Origin: Gammaproteobacteria bacterium
GTDB taxonomy: Bacteria > Pseudomonadota > Gammaproteobacteria > Pseudomonadales > UBA5518
Direction of reading: 5' to 3'
NCBI GenBank assembly: GCA_016705365.1
Contig: JADIYI010000008.1
Span: forward strand, 124,001 to 188,000
Length of the DNA: 64,000 nucleotides
Position 1 is the first letter of the stretch, and each line of letters opens with the position of its first letter. Below, piece by piece: positions 36,779 through 44,784 of this stretch. The translations under genes were made by a program, and so were the position numbers. The notes below the pieces were generated by a model. That model did no database searches. It saw only the letters and a list, made by a program, of their open reading frames with translations, and was not told where the DNA came from.

Positions 36779-36815
36779 TGGCGCAGTTCGGGCATGGGGC
36801 GGGCGAACTGCGCCA
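36779..36815. promoter_or_regulatory. 12-bp inverted repeat between AlpA-like gene and hipB
   Basis: TGGCGCAGTTCG and CGAACTGCGCCA, perfect arms with a 13-bp GC-rich spacer. It differs from the hipB operators and could be a second operator or an RNA stem in the divergent transcript. Confidence 0.5.
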
Positions 36816-36891
36816 TAAATTGGCGCGGTTCCGAAAAGCGCGCCACATTGGGTGTAAATGGGTGTCAATTTGGAATCGAGAGCCGCCGTTC

Positions 36892-37007
36892 TTTCCCGAT
36901 CGGCAAATAAAAGGTCGAACCATTCTCTATCCGCACCAAACATTCCCGATCGGGAAATATTACTTGTACATAGTCCGGTTGTGACTGATAATTTCCCGAA
37001 CGGGAAA
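36892..37007 (+). promoter_or_regulatory. Three HipB operators and the hipBA promoter
   Basis: Three 16-bp palindromes of form TTTCCCGNNCGGGAAA lie at 36892-36907 (one mismatch, GGCAAA), 36942-36957 and 36992-37007, with centres exactly 50 bp apart. TTGTAC (36964-36969) and GATAAT (36987-36992), 17 bp apart, form the promoter; the last operator covers its -10 edge and start point, the middle one lies just upstream of the -35. This is the expected layout for HipB autorepression. hipB starts at 37019. Confidence 0.8.
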
Positions 37008-37018
37008 CTGAGCAAGCC

Positions 37019-37279
37019 ATGACATCCATTCGATCACCTCAACAACTCGGCGATGCACTGCGTGCCGCTCGCAAGCAGCTAGGGCTGACACAGCCTCAGT
37101 TGGCACTGGCGGCAGGGGTGGGTGTGCGCTTCATTGTCGACCTTGAAGCAGGCAAGCCCACCTTGCGACTAGAAAACGTGCTGCGGGTCATCGATGCCTT
37201 GGGTGGAGAGGTCCGGTTGAGCGGGTTGCCATCATCCGTGGCCGACGGTCAACGTGAAGGCGGCAACCATGGCGCATGA
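37019..37279 (+). CDS. hipB: HipB-type XRE antitoxin
   Basis: 86 residues, one XRE helix-turn-helix (about 9-63: LGDALRAARKQLGLTQPQLALAAGVGVRFIVDLEAGK). Represses its own operon through the three palindromes upstream and binds HipA. It overlaps hipA by 11 bp. Gene order and sizes match E. coli hipBA. Confidence 0.92.
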   Translation: MTSIRSPQQLGDALRAARKQLGLTQPQLALAAGVGVRFIVDLEAGKPTLRLENVLRVIDALGGEVRLSGLPSSVADGQREGGNHGA

Positions 37280-38576
37280 ACTGGAAGTCTGGCTTTTTGC
37301 CGATCGCGTCGGCACGCTGGCTCTAGTCGATGGCCGACTAAACTTTTGCTACGCACCCGATTGGCTGTCGCGCCCAGTTGCCGTTGCCTTGTCCGCCTCG
37401 CTGCCCCTGCAAGCGGAACCGTTCGACGATCGCAAAACGCGTCCCTTTTTTGCTGGTCTGCTGCCCGAAGGGCAGATGCGCCGCCTGATTGCGCAGCAGT
37501 TCCAGGTTTCCGGTCAGAACGACTTTGCGCTGCTGGACCACATCGGTGGCGAATGTGCCGGGGCCGTCACCTTCCTGGAGCCCGGACAGGCTTTGCCTGT
37601 GCCAACCCGCAACGATGACGTTCAATGGCTAAGCGACCAAGAGGTCGTTGCCATCCTGGATGAATTGCCGCGCCGCCCCATGCTGGCGGGCAAAGACGGT
37701 TTGCGACTTTCTTTGGCGGGAGCCCAGGACAAGCTGCCAGTCGTGTTTGATGGTGCCCGCATTGGGCTACCCCTTAATGGCACGCCCAGCTCCCACATTT
37801 TTAAGCCCGCTATCCACGCTGTTGAAGACAGTGTGATCAATGAAGGGTTTTGCATGGCGCTGGCTGAGGCCATGCAACTCAAGCCAGCGAAATCGAAAGT
37901 TCACTTTGTGCTGGATCGCTCGTTTCTGCTGGTTGAGCGCTACGACAGACTGATTGATGCCCAGGGGCACCGGCAACGGCTTCATCAAGAGGACTTCTGC
38001 CAGGCACTTGGCGTGGTGCCAGAAATGAAGTACCAGAATGAAGGTGGTCCGGATCTGGCGCAGTGTTTTGATCTGGTGCGCAGTGCGACGCGCCCCAGTG
38101 CGCCGCAAGTCCTGCGACTGCTCGACTACGTGATCTTCAATGCGCTGATCGGCAATCATGATGCGCACGCCAAGAATTTCTCTCTGCTGTATTTGAGTAA
38201 AAAGTCAGGCAATGCCCCCGTTCTGGCACCGTTTTACGACACGCTCTCGACGGCGGTGTATCCAACACTGACGCAGAAGATGGCGATGAAAATCGGCAGC
38301 AAGTACAAGTTCAGCGAAGTCCAGGCGCGTCACTGGGAGCAGTTCGCCGAAGGTGTAGGCTTTACCAAGGCTCAGGCCAAACGGCGAATTCTGGAGTTGG
38401 CAAAGTTACTGCCCGCCACGGCACGCAAGCTCCAGTCTGACCCCGGACACAGTTTTGCTGGCAATCCAGCAGTCGAGCAAATCAATACCTTGATTGAACA
38501 ACGCTGCGCCCTGACGATTCGGCGGCTCACCGACCCCGCCGCCGAAAATGACGCGGCCACCGAACCCTCTGTTTGA
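37269..38576 (+). CDS. hipA: HipA-type serine/threonine kinase toxin
   Basis: 435 residues. The HipA family phosphorylates proteins such as GltX and halts growth. HipA_N domain (1-110), then the kinase: loop LSLAGAQDK (147-155), the ATP-binding Lys179 region, the catalytic NHDAHAKN (Asp298) and metal-binding FYD (Asp324). All key residues are present, so it should be active. ATG 37269 was chosen (MAHELEVWL); a GTG at 37254 is possible. Confidence 0.92.
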   Translation: MAHELEVWLFADRVGTLALVDGRLNFCYAPDWLSRPVAVALSASLPLQAEPFDDRKTRPFFAGLLPEGQMRRLIAQQFQVSGQNDFALLDHIGGECAGAVTFLEPGQALPVPTRNDDVQWLSDQEVVAILDELPRRPMLAGKDGLRLSLAGAQDKLPVVFDGARIGLPLNGTPSSHIFKPAIHAVEDSVINEGFCMALAEAMQLKPAKSKVHFVLDRSFLLVERYDRLIDAQGHRQRLHQEDFCQALGVVPEMKYQNEGGPDLAQCFDLVRSATRPSAPQVLRLLDYVIFNALIGNHDAHAKNFSLLYLSKKSGNAPVLAPFYDTLSTAVYPTLTQKMAMKIGSKYKFSEVQARHWEQFAEGVGFTKAQAKRRILELAKLLPATARKLQSDPGHSFAGNPAVEQINTLIEQRCALTIRRLTDPAAENDAATEPSV

Positions 38577-38585
38577 ACCACCATG

Positions 38586-38606
38586 CGGACGCGGGTTCGA
38601 TTCCCG
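38586..38606 (+). repeat. Degenerate copy of the ssrA 3' end (attachment-site scar)
   Basis: 19 of 21 bases match ssrA 34579-34599 (the CGGACGCGGGTT ... TCCCG T-arm region) in the same orientation, 10 bp after hipA. A partial copy of an RNA gene end beyond an inserted block is what integrases leave. It delimits a 4.0-kb unit (34612-38606) holding the GNAT pair, the dead AbiEi operon and hipBA. Confidence 0.6.
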
Positions 38607-39092
38607 GATTCGGAATTGAACTGGCACTGGCAAGCAGACGAGTTTGATACCCGTTCCCGGCGACCACACTGGCCGGAAAACCTGCTTGCAGGTCTACAAT
38701 CCGGCAGGCTTTTCGATTGAGTTCGCAATGGTTCGCAGCGGCCCGCAGCGCTTCGATTGCGCACTTTCAATAGTCGTTTGGTGCGGGGTGCTGCCCCACC
38801 ACAAATTTCATTAAATTTCAATTAATTATGTGCAATTCCTAGAACTACGCAGACGTTTGTTTTTAGCTCGATGTGATTCCCCATCGCGGAACCCAACTAC
38901 TCGCGCTTCAGCCCAGCAATCACGCACTCTGCTCACTGACTCAGTCTCGTCAAATTTCCGAATAAATCCTTCAAGATTGCTTTGATGCTTAAATGTCGCC
39001 TTTAAGGCGACAATTAAGAATTTTTCTGAACTTCATGCTAATCTCAGCAGTAAGTTCAACTTAGAGCGTTTACGTCGCCTGTTGGTTGTCGC
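38607..39092. other. Spacer with AbiE operator sites
   Basis: About 490 bp, AT-richer than the surroundings, without a gene. The first half holds GCAG/GTTCGC repeats (about 38715-38760) like recombinase arm sites; the second half holds the inverted repeats of the abiE promoter listed separately. Confidence 0.5.
38988..39058 (+). promoter_or_regulatory. Inverted repeats upstream of abiEi/abiEii
   Basis: 38988-39018 is a 31-bp palindrome (14 of 15 pairs; TGTCGCC-TTTAA-GGCGACA core). 39027-39033 TGAACTT and 39052-39058 AAGTTCA form a second one with an 18-bp gap that contains TGCTAATCT, a possible -10. AbiEi proteins are known to repress their own operon by binding inverted repeats, so both are candidate sites. 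Confidence 0.6.
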
Positions 39093-39848
39093 ATGGGCTC
39101 GAAAATAAATCAATTGTTGCAGCAGTGGCCCGCTGAAACGGTCGCCACGCTGCGTTGGCTGAGCAGCCTTGGCGTCGACCGCCGGCTTGCGGACAAGTAC
39201 GTACAGTCCGGTTGGCTGGAACGCTTGGGTCACGGCGCCTATAAACGGGCCGGTGCAACGGTCGACTGGGCCGGCGCAGTCCACGCGCTGCAAGCCCAGC
39301 TCGGCGTCGCCGTCCATCCCGGCGGAATCTCCGCGATTGAGCTGCGCGGCTACACGCACTACTTGGCGTTTGGAGCACGCGAGGTTGTCCTATTCGGACA
39401 TCCCGGCACGAAGTTGCCAGCCTGGTTCGAGGCTCACTCCTGGTCCAGGCCGGTGACGCTCGTGACCACTGGCGTCTTCGCGGGTACCGAAAAGGCCACG
39501 TCCACACTTCCGGTCGACGAGGTCGACCTCGAGGTCGCGACACTCGAGCAGGCGGCTTTCGAGATGATGTACCTCGTGCCGCAACGGCAATCCTACGAAG
39601 AGGCATTCCAGGTCATGGAATCGCTGACGTCTTTGCGCCCGCAAGTCGTACAACAGCTGCTGAATAGCTGCACCTCGGTGAAGACCAAACGGCTGTTCAT
39701 GCATGCCGCCGAGCGAGCGAGTCATTCGTGGTTGAAACACCTCGACCCGTCGAAGGTCGATTTCGGGTCAGGCCGGCGCACCATCCACGCTGGAGGACGC
39801 CTCGACAAGAAATACAATCTGGTCGTCGCCGACCCTGCGCAGGTTTAG
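39093..39848 (+). CDS. abiEi: AbiEi antitoxin (type IV toxin-antitoxin)
   Basis: 251 residues. N-terminal winged helix (SKINQLLQQWPAETVATLRWLSSLGVDRRLADKYVQSGWLERLGHGAYKRAG) and the large C-terminal antitoxin domain of the AbiEi family. It counters the AbiEii nucleotidyltransferase and autorepresses. It lies 8 bp before the toxin gene, with the promoter palindromes upstream. Confidence 0.88.
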   Translation: MGSKINQLLQQWPAETVATLRWLSSLGVDRRLADKYVQSGWLERLGHGAYKRAGATVDWAGAVHALQAQLGVAVHPGGISAIELRGYTHYLAFGAREVVLFGHPGTKLPAWFEAHSWSRPVTLVTTGVFAGTEKATSTLPVDEVDLEVATLEQAAFEMMYLVPQRQSYEEAFQVMESLTSLRPQVVQQLLNSCTSVKTKRLFMHAAERASHSWLKHLDPSKVDFGSGRRTIHAGGRLDKKYNLVVADPAQV

Positions 39849-39856
39849 GACCATCA

Positions 39857-40765
39857 ATGGCGGCGCACGATAATTACAGAACTCAGGTCGAACTTCTGAT
39901 TCGCTGTTTGCCGGCAGTCGCCAGCGCGCCCGACTTCGCGCTCAAGGGCGGCACTGCCATAAACCTGTTTCTTCGGGACATGCCGAGACTCTCGGTCGAC
40001 ATCGACCTTACCTATCTCCCAGCGTCCGATCGCGACACGGCACTCACCGACATCCGCTCCCAGCTCGCCACGATCGCCGAAGGCCTCAAACGGACAGTGC
40101 CAGGCACAAACGTCCAACTTGTGGAAGGCGATGCGCCCAAGCTGCTCGTCGATAAAGCCGGCGCGCGCATCAAGGTGGAGCCGAGCGTCGTCATCCGTGG
40201 CAGCCTGGTACCGCCGGTCACAAGCGAACTGTGTTCGACCGCGCAGGAAGCCTTCGAACTCTTCGTCGAGATCCAGCGCCTCGACTCACCGGATCTCTAT
40301 GCCGGCAAGCTCTGTGCGGCGCTGGACCGTCAGCACCCGCGGGACCTCTTCGATGTCATGCACCTTCAAGCAGCGGGACCGATCCCGGATTCCATACGGG
40401 AAGCGTTTGTTGCCTACCTCGCCGGTCACCGGCGCCCGATTGCAGAGCTATTGCAGCCGAACCTCAAACCAATCGAGGGTCTGTTCGCCAACCACTTCGC
40501 TCGCATGACAGAGGAGCCCGTCGAACTGGCAGACCTCGAGGCCGCCAGGACACAGCTTTTCGAGTGGGCCGCGAGCGCCCTCTCCGAAAACGAGCGCCGG
40601 TTTCTGCTGTCAATCAAGCACGGCGAACCGGATTGGTCGCTCTTGCCGTTCGAAGGTCTGGATCAATGGCCGGCGATCCAATGGAAGCTGTACAACATTG
40701 GACTAATGAGTACCCGCAGCCACCGAAAAGCGGTGGAGCGCCTGCGCGATGTGCTCGGTATCTGA
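39857..40765 (+). CDS. abiEii: AbiEii nucleotidyltransferase toxin
   Basis: 302 residues from ATG 39857 (AGGA just upstream). Nucleotidyltransferase family toxins modify tRNA or other targets and abort phage infection. The core GGTAINLFLR (31-40) and Asp pair in SVDIDLTY (48, 50) are intact, as is the family tail. The neighbouring AbiEi is intact, so this pair should be functional. Confidence 0.88.
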   Translation: MAAHDNYRTQVELLIRCLPAVASAPDFALKGGTAINLFLRDMPRLSVDIDLTYLPASDRDTALTDIRSQLATIAEGLKRTVPGTNVQLVEGDAPKLLVDKAGARIKVEPSVVIRGSLVPPVTSELCSTAQEAFELFVEIQRLDSPDLYAGKLCAALDRQHPRDLFDVMHLQAAGPIPDSIREAFVAYLAGHRRPIAELLQPNLKPIEGLFANHFARMTEEPVELADLEAARTQLFEWAASALSENERRFLLSIKHGEPDWSLLPFEGLDQWPAIQWKLYNIGLMSTRSHRKAVERLRDVLGI

Positions 40766-40776
40766 CTTGATGTCAA

Positions 40777-41028
40777 ATGGCCGTCTGGAACCCTTTCAGG
40801 ATCCTGATACAGATCTTCGTACTACAGTCCTTCAGTTCCGAGGTCGCGTATCATGCTGTGCGGGCTCTCTACCCCGCACGGCTTGTCGATGCCGAACGCC
40901 GAGCGCAGGATTTATCTGACGACCAACGGGAGCGCACAATAGAACGGCTTCGACGAGAGCGCGACCTGATGGTCAGCACCGAGGCGCTGGAGCGATTCGA
41001 CGTGTGGCGAGCGCCGGAGGAGAGATAA
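40777..41028 (+). CDS. Small protein of unknown function, doubtful gene
   Basis: 83 residues: a hydrophobic start (FRILIQIFVLQ) and a basic, Arg/Glu-rich helix (ERRAQDLSDDQRERTIERLRRERDLM). No family is recognised. It starts 11 bp after abiEii in the same direction. A different frame over the same start (MSNGRLEPFQDPDTDLRTT) also looks protein-like before it stops, so the locus may instead be a frameshifted remnant. Confidence 0.3.
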   Translation: MAVWNPFRILIQIFVLQSFSSEVAYHAVRALYPARLVDAERRAQDLSDDQRERTIERLRRERDLMVSTEALERFDVWRAPEER

Positions 41029-41291
41029 AATCGGTTTGATTTCAGGCAGTTAATCAACCGAATCGATTTGGGGGTATCCATTCTCTCCTGGCCATTCTCC
41101 GCGCCAACCTCGCTCCCTGCAACTAGCCCGAAGTCCGCAAAGGCTACAAGTCAGCCCCATACAGATCAAGGCGTTAGGCGCGAACTAATCAAGCGGTCGG
41201 ATTGCAGTATTGGCTGCCGGAGGGGACGCGAGCTTGTCCCTGCGAGCTATCGCACTTGTAGTTTGTCAGAAACTCGCACATATTTTCATAC
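41029..41291. promoter_or_regulatory. Spacer and possible promoter of the second AbiE pair
   Basis: Holds TGCGAGCTATCGCA at 41241-41254 (5-bp arms) and a further TCGCA nearby. TTGTCA and the AT-rich CATATTTT before the start at 41292 could be a promoter. The inverted CGGTTTGATT / AATCAACCG near 41042-41070 may be the terminator of the gene before. Confidence 0.4.
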
Positions 41292-41911
41292 ATGAACATA
41301 CCGATCAAAACTGCCGAGCTGATTCGCCAGCGCATCGAGGCGATGCCGATTGGGGAGCCTTTCACCCCAACGGCATTCCTGCAGTGCGGCACACGTGCGT
41401 CCGTCGATCAGACCCTCTCCCGCCTCGTCAAAGCAGGATCGATCGAGCGTGTGACGCGCGGCGTCTTTGTGCTCCCCGAGGTCAGCCGTTTCGTCGACAA
41501 GGTTAGCCCTCGCCGCTGAAGGTGGCCGAGACGGTCGCCAAGACCACGGGGGCCGTCGTCCAGGTCCACGGCGCCGAAGCCGCGCGTCGGCTTGAGCTAA
41601 CCACACAGGTTCCGACCCAGTCGGTATTCGTGACATCCGGTCCGTCGAAGCGCATCCGCGTGGGCAAGATGGAGATCCGTCTGCAGCATGTCTGTCAGCG
41701 CAAGTTGGCCCTGGCAGGCCGACCCGCCGGGCTCGCGCTTGCTGCAATGTGGTACCTCGGCAAGACGGAAGTAACGCCGGCTCTCGTCGAGAAGATTCGG
41801 CGCAAGCTGGGATCGAGCGAGTTCGAGGTGCTGAAGTCAGCCACCAGCTCAATGCCTGCGTGGATGAGCGACGCCATCTTCCGGAACGAGCGGACGTCCG
41901 TTCATGCCTGA
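41292..41911 (+). pseudogene. AbiEi-type (DUF6088) antitoxin, frameshifted
   Basis: The first part (41292-41519: IRQRIEAMPIGEPFTPTAFLQCGTRASVDQTLSRLVKAGSIERVTRGVFV) ends at TGA. The rest (from 41507 in the other frame: KVAETVAKTTGAVVQVHGAEAARRLELTTQVPTQ ... PAWMSDAIFR) continues to 41911. Loss of one C around 41511-41513 explains the break. The C-terminal part could start at GTG 41522. It overlaps the toxin by 8 bp. The antitoxin is therefore probably inactive or made as two pieces, unless the frameshift is an assembly error. Confidence 0.75.
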
Positions 41912-42920
41912 GTCCTTCCTGCACCTGAAAGCTCAAGAGCAGTCCCAAATCTATCGGGCACTGGCTCCGCAGCTTGCCCGCTCGCCCGTAGTACTGGAAA
42001 AGGATGTCTGGGTCTGCCGGGTGCTGCAGGCCGTGTTCACCATGCCCGACCGATTGCCAATGGCCTTCAAGGGCGGCACATCACTCTCCAAGGTGTTCGG
42101 AGCCATTGCACGCTTTTCCGAGGACGTGGACATCACGCTCGACTACCGTGGCTTGAACGGCTCCTTCGATCCGTTTGCCGATGGCGTCTCGCGCAATCGG
42201 CTGAAGAAATTCAGCGAGGATCTCAAGTCCTTCGTGCACGACCATGCTCATGGCGTTGTGGCACCGCACTTCCAGAAGACACTGGCAGCCGAGTTCGATG
42301 TCGGCGCATTCCAGCTTGAAGTCAGCGATGACGGCGAGCAGCTGCGTGTGCACTACCCGACCGTGCTGGAGGCGCCGGGGGACTACGTCGGCAACAGCGT
42401 CCTGATCGAGCTCGGTGGCCGCAACATCACCGAGCCGAACGAAGAGCATGAGGTACGGCCCGACATCGCGGAACATGTCACTGAACTCGATTTCCCTCGT
42501 TCGAAGGTCAGTGTGCTGTCCCCGGCACGTACCTTCTGGGAGAAGGCAACGTTGATGCACGTCGAGTGTCAGCGCGACGAGTTCCGTACTGGCGCCGAAC
42601 AACTGTCACGCCACTGGTACGACCTGGCCATGCTGGCCGATCTTGCCCATGGGCAAGCCGCTGTGGCCGATCGCGCTCTGCTCGCGGATGTCGTCAAGCA
42701 CAGGAAGGTCTTCTACAACGCGAGCTACGCCAACTACGACGCATGCTTGGCCGGGCAGCTCAGACTCATTCCGAAAGATCCCGCGCTGGCGGCGCTCCGC
42801 GATGGATTCCAGCGCATGATCGGCGCTGGCATGTTTATCGGCGAACCACCCACCTTCGATGCCATCGTCGATCGTCTACGCGCGCTGGAAACAGCGATCA
42901 ATGGGTGCAGCGATGGTTGA
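41904..42920 (+). CDS. AbiEii/AbiGii-family nucleotidyltransferase toxin
   Basis: 338 residues. Catalytic core FKGGTSLSKVFGAI (55-68) and the Asp pair in FSEDVDITL (74, 76) are intact. It is a different subfamily from the toxin at 39857 and pairs with the DUF6088-type antitoxin just before it. With that antitoxin frameshifted, the toxin should be harmful unless silent, attenuated or controlled otherwise. Confidence 0.85.
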   Translation: MPESFLHLKAQEQSQIYRALAPQLARSPVVLEKDVWVCRVLQAVFTMPDRLPMAFKGGTSLSKVFGAIARFSEDVDITLDYRGLNGSFDPFADGVSRNRLKKFSEDLKSFVHDHAHGVVAPHFQKTLAAEFDVGAFQLEVSDDGEQLRVHYPTVLEAPGDYVGNSVLIELGGRNITEPNEEHEVRPDIAEHVTELDFPRSKVSVLSPARTFWEKATLMHVECQRDEFRTGAEQLSRHWYDLAMLADLAHGQAAVADRALLADVVKHRKVFYNASYANYDACLAGQLRLIPKDPALAALRDGFQRMIGAGMFIGEPPTFDAIVDRLRALETAINGCSDG

Positions 42921-43310
42921 AGCAGGCATCGCTGTTAAAGCTCTGCTGCTAGGCTGGTGGAAGACCGATCTCGTAGGCCATAATCCAGCCAAACGGGCGG
43001 GTCAATTTCAATGCAGCGCAACTGGCCCCCGAATGGCTGGACCGCCCATGCAAGGGCGACTGTACCGACCACCGAAGAAGCCTCGTCGATAGTGACTTCC
43101 TGCTGAACCTACCGGTTGGACGGCAGCACCGTCATATTCGTGCGTGCAGGCACACACTCTGAATTGTTCGAGGAATGAACAATGAGCGCTGACACCCCCT
43201 GCCCGACTTCATCCACGCGGCTCGCCTGCGCTGGACATCCATCAGGCAGCACTTGCTGGGCAATGTCTGGCGTGCCCGCTGCCGCCGGACTGGATTGAGC
43301 CGCTACCGAC
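42921..43310. other. Spacer upstream of the Wadjet operon
   Basis: 390 bp with no convincing gene. It has an inverted repeat ATTGTTC-N7-GAACAAT at 43163-43183, about 130 bp before jetA, of a kind bound by HTH regulators. The rest shows nothing recognisable. Confidence 0.45.
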
Positions 43311-44765
43311 ATGAGCCTCGACTTCGCCACGCTCGACACCCTGCGCACCCACCACCCCGCGTGGCGGCTGCTGTGTTCGGACCATGCGCCGCTGGTGGCG
43401 AGCTTTCTGCATCGGATCTTTGTGATACCCAATGTGCGAGTGATGGCGGCAGCAGATCTGGCCGAGGCGCTGGAAGACGAGTTGTACGCACTGCGCCTGC
43501 ACTTGGGTGAAACCGCCTTTCCCAAGCCGGCGCTGGATTACCTGAACGACTGGGCCGCGCCCGACAAGGGCTGGCTGCGCAAGTTCTACAAGCCCGGCAC
43601 GGACGAGGCGCAGTTCGATTTGACTCCGTCGACAGAGAAGGCAATTGCCTGGTTGGCGCAACTCAGCGAGCGGCAGTTCATCGGCACCGAATCCCGGTTG
43701 TTGACGCTGTTCGATCTGCTCAAGCAGATGAGCGAAGGCAGCGAGGCAGACCCGGCCAGGCGGATCGCGGAGCTGCACAGAAAGCGCGATGACATCGACG
43801 CCGAGATTGCGCGGGTGCTGGCGGGCGATGTACCGCTGCTGGATGACACGGCGCTGAAGGATCGCTTCCAGCAATTCATGCAGGGGGCGCGCGAGTTGCT
43901 CACCGACTTCCGCGAGGTGGAACACAACTTCCGCCAGCTCGACCGGCGCGTGCGCGAGCGGATTGCCCTGTGGGAAGGCAGCAAGGGGGCGCTGCTGGAG
44001 CAAATCATGGGCGAGCGCGATGCAATTGCCGATTCCGATCAGGGCAAGAGTTTCCGCGCCTTCTGGGACTTTTTGCTGTCCAGCCGTCGGCAGGAGGAAT
44101 TGACCGAACTGCTGGATCGCGTACTGGCGCTGCCTGCGGTGACGGATCTGCAACCTGACAGCCGCACGCGTCGTGTGCATTACGACTGGATGGAAGCGGG
44201 CGAGCACACTCAGCGCACGGTTGCCGCCCTGTCGCAGCAGTTACGCCGATTCCTTGATGATCAGGCCTGGCTGGAAAACCGCCGTATCATGGACATCCTG
44301 CACGGCATCGAGAGCAAGGCGCTGGCGCTGCGCGACACTCCACCGCTCGGAAACGTGATGGAGATGGCCGAGGCGCAGGCCGACATCGAACTGGCGATGG
44401 AACGCCCATTGTTCACCCCGGCCATCAAGCCGGTGATTGCCGATCTCGCCCTGCTGGCAGGTGATGAGGATATTGACCCTTCGGCATTGTTCGATCAGGT
44501 GGTAGTGGACAAGGCACGCCTGACCCGCCACATCCGCCATGCCTTGCAGGACCGGGCGCAGATCAGCCTGAGCGAACTGGTGGCCGGCCAGCCTTTGCAA
44601 CAGGGGCTGGCCGAGTTGGTGGCCTATCTGCAACTGGGCAGCGACAGTTTCAGCGCCGTGGTGGATGAGGAAACATCCGAGCTCATCCGCTGGCAGACGA
44701 TGACAACAGATGGTCAGGAGGTCACCCGCGGTGCACGTCTGCCGCGCGTGATTTTCATGCGCTGA
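43311..44765 (+). CDS. jetA: Wadjet anti-plasmid protein JetA (DUF3375)
   Basis: 484 residues, MukF/kleisin-like subunit of the Wadjet complex. The N-terminal DUF3375 pattern (LDTLRTHHPAWRLLCSDHAPLVASFLHRIF) and a coiled-coil middle (about 140-230) are clear. In type I Wadjet, JetA bridges the JetC ATPase heads. First gene of a tight operon jetA-jetB-jetC-jetD (jetB starts 20 bp later, jetC after an overlap). Confidence 0.92.
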   Translation: MSLDFATLDTLRTHHPAWRLLCSDHAPLVASFLHRIFVIPNVRVMAAADLAEALEDELYALRLHLGETAFPKPALDYLNDWAAPDKGWLRKFYKPGTDEAQFDLTPSTEKAIAWLAQLSERQFIGTESRLLTLFDLLKQMSEGSEADPARRIAELHRKRDDIDAEIARVLAGDVPLLDDTALKDRFQQFMQGARELLTDFREVEHNFRQLDRRVRERIALWEGSKGALLEQIMGERDAIADSDQGKSFRAFWDFLLSSRRQEELTELLDRVLALPAVTDLQPDSRTRRVHYDWMEAGEHTQRTVAALSQQLRRFLDDQAWLENRRIMDILHGIESKALALRDTPPLGNVMEMAEAQADIELAMERPLFTPAIKPVIADLALLAGDEDIDPSALFDQVVVDKARLTRHIRHALQDRAQISLSELVAGQPLQQGLAELVAYLQLGSDSFSAVVDEETSELIRWQTMTTDGQEVTRGARLPRVIFMR

Positions 44766-44784
44766 ACGCGAGCCGAGGCAAGGG

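Noticed and set aside
42960..43090. Insertion-sequence end (CAACTGGCCCCCGAATGG region)
   Set aside because: Looks vaguely like IS-flank sequence, but no transposase or inverted repeat supports it.
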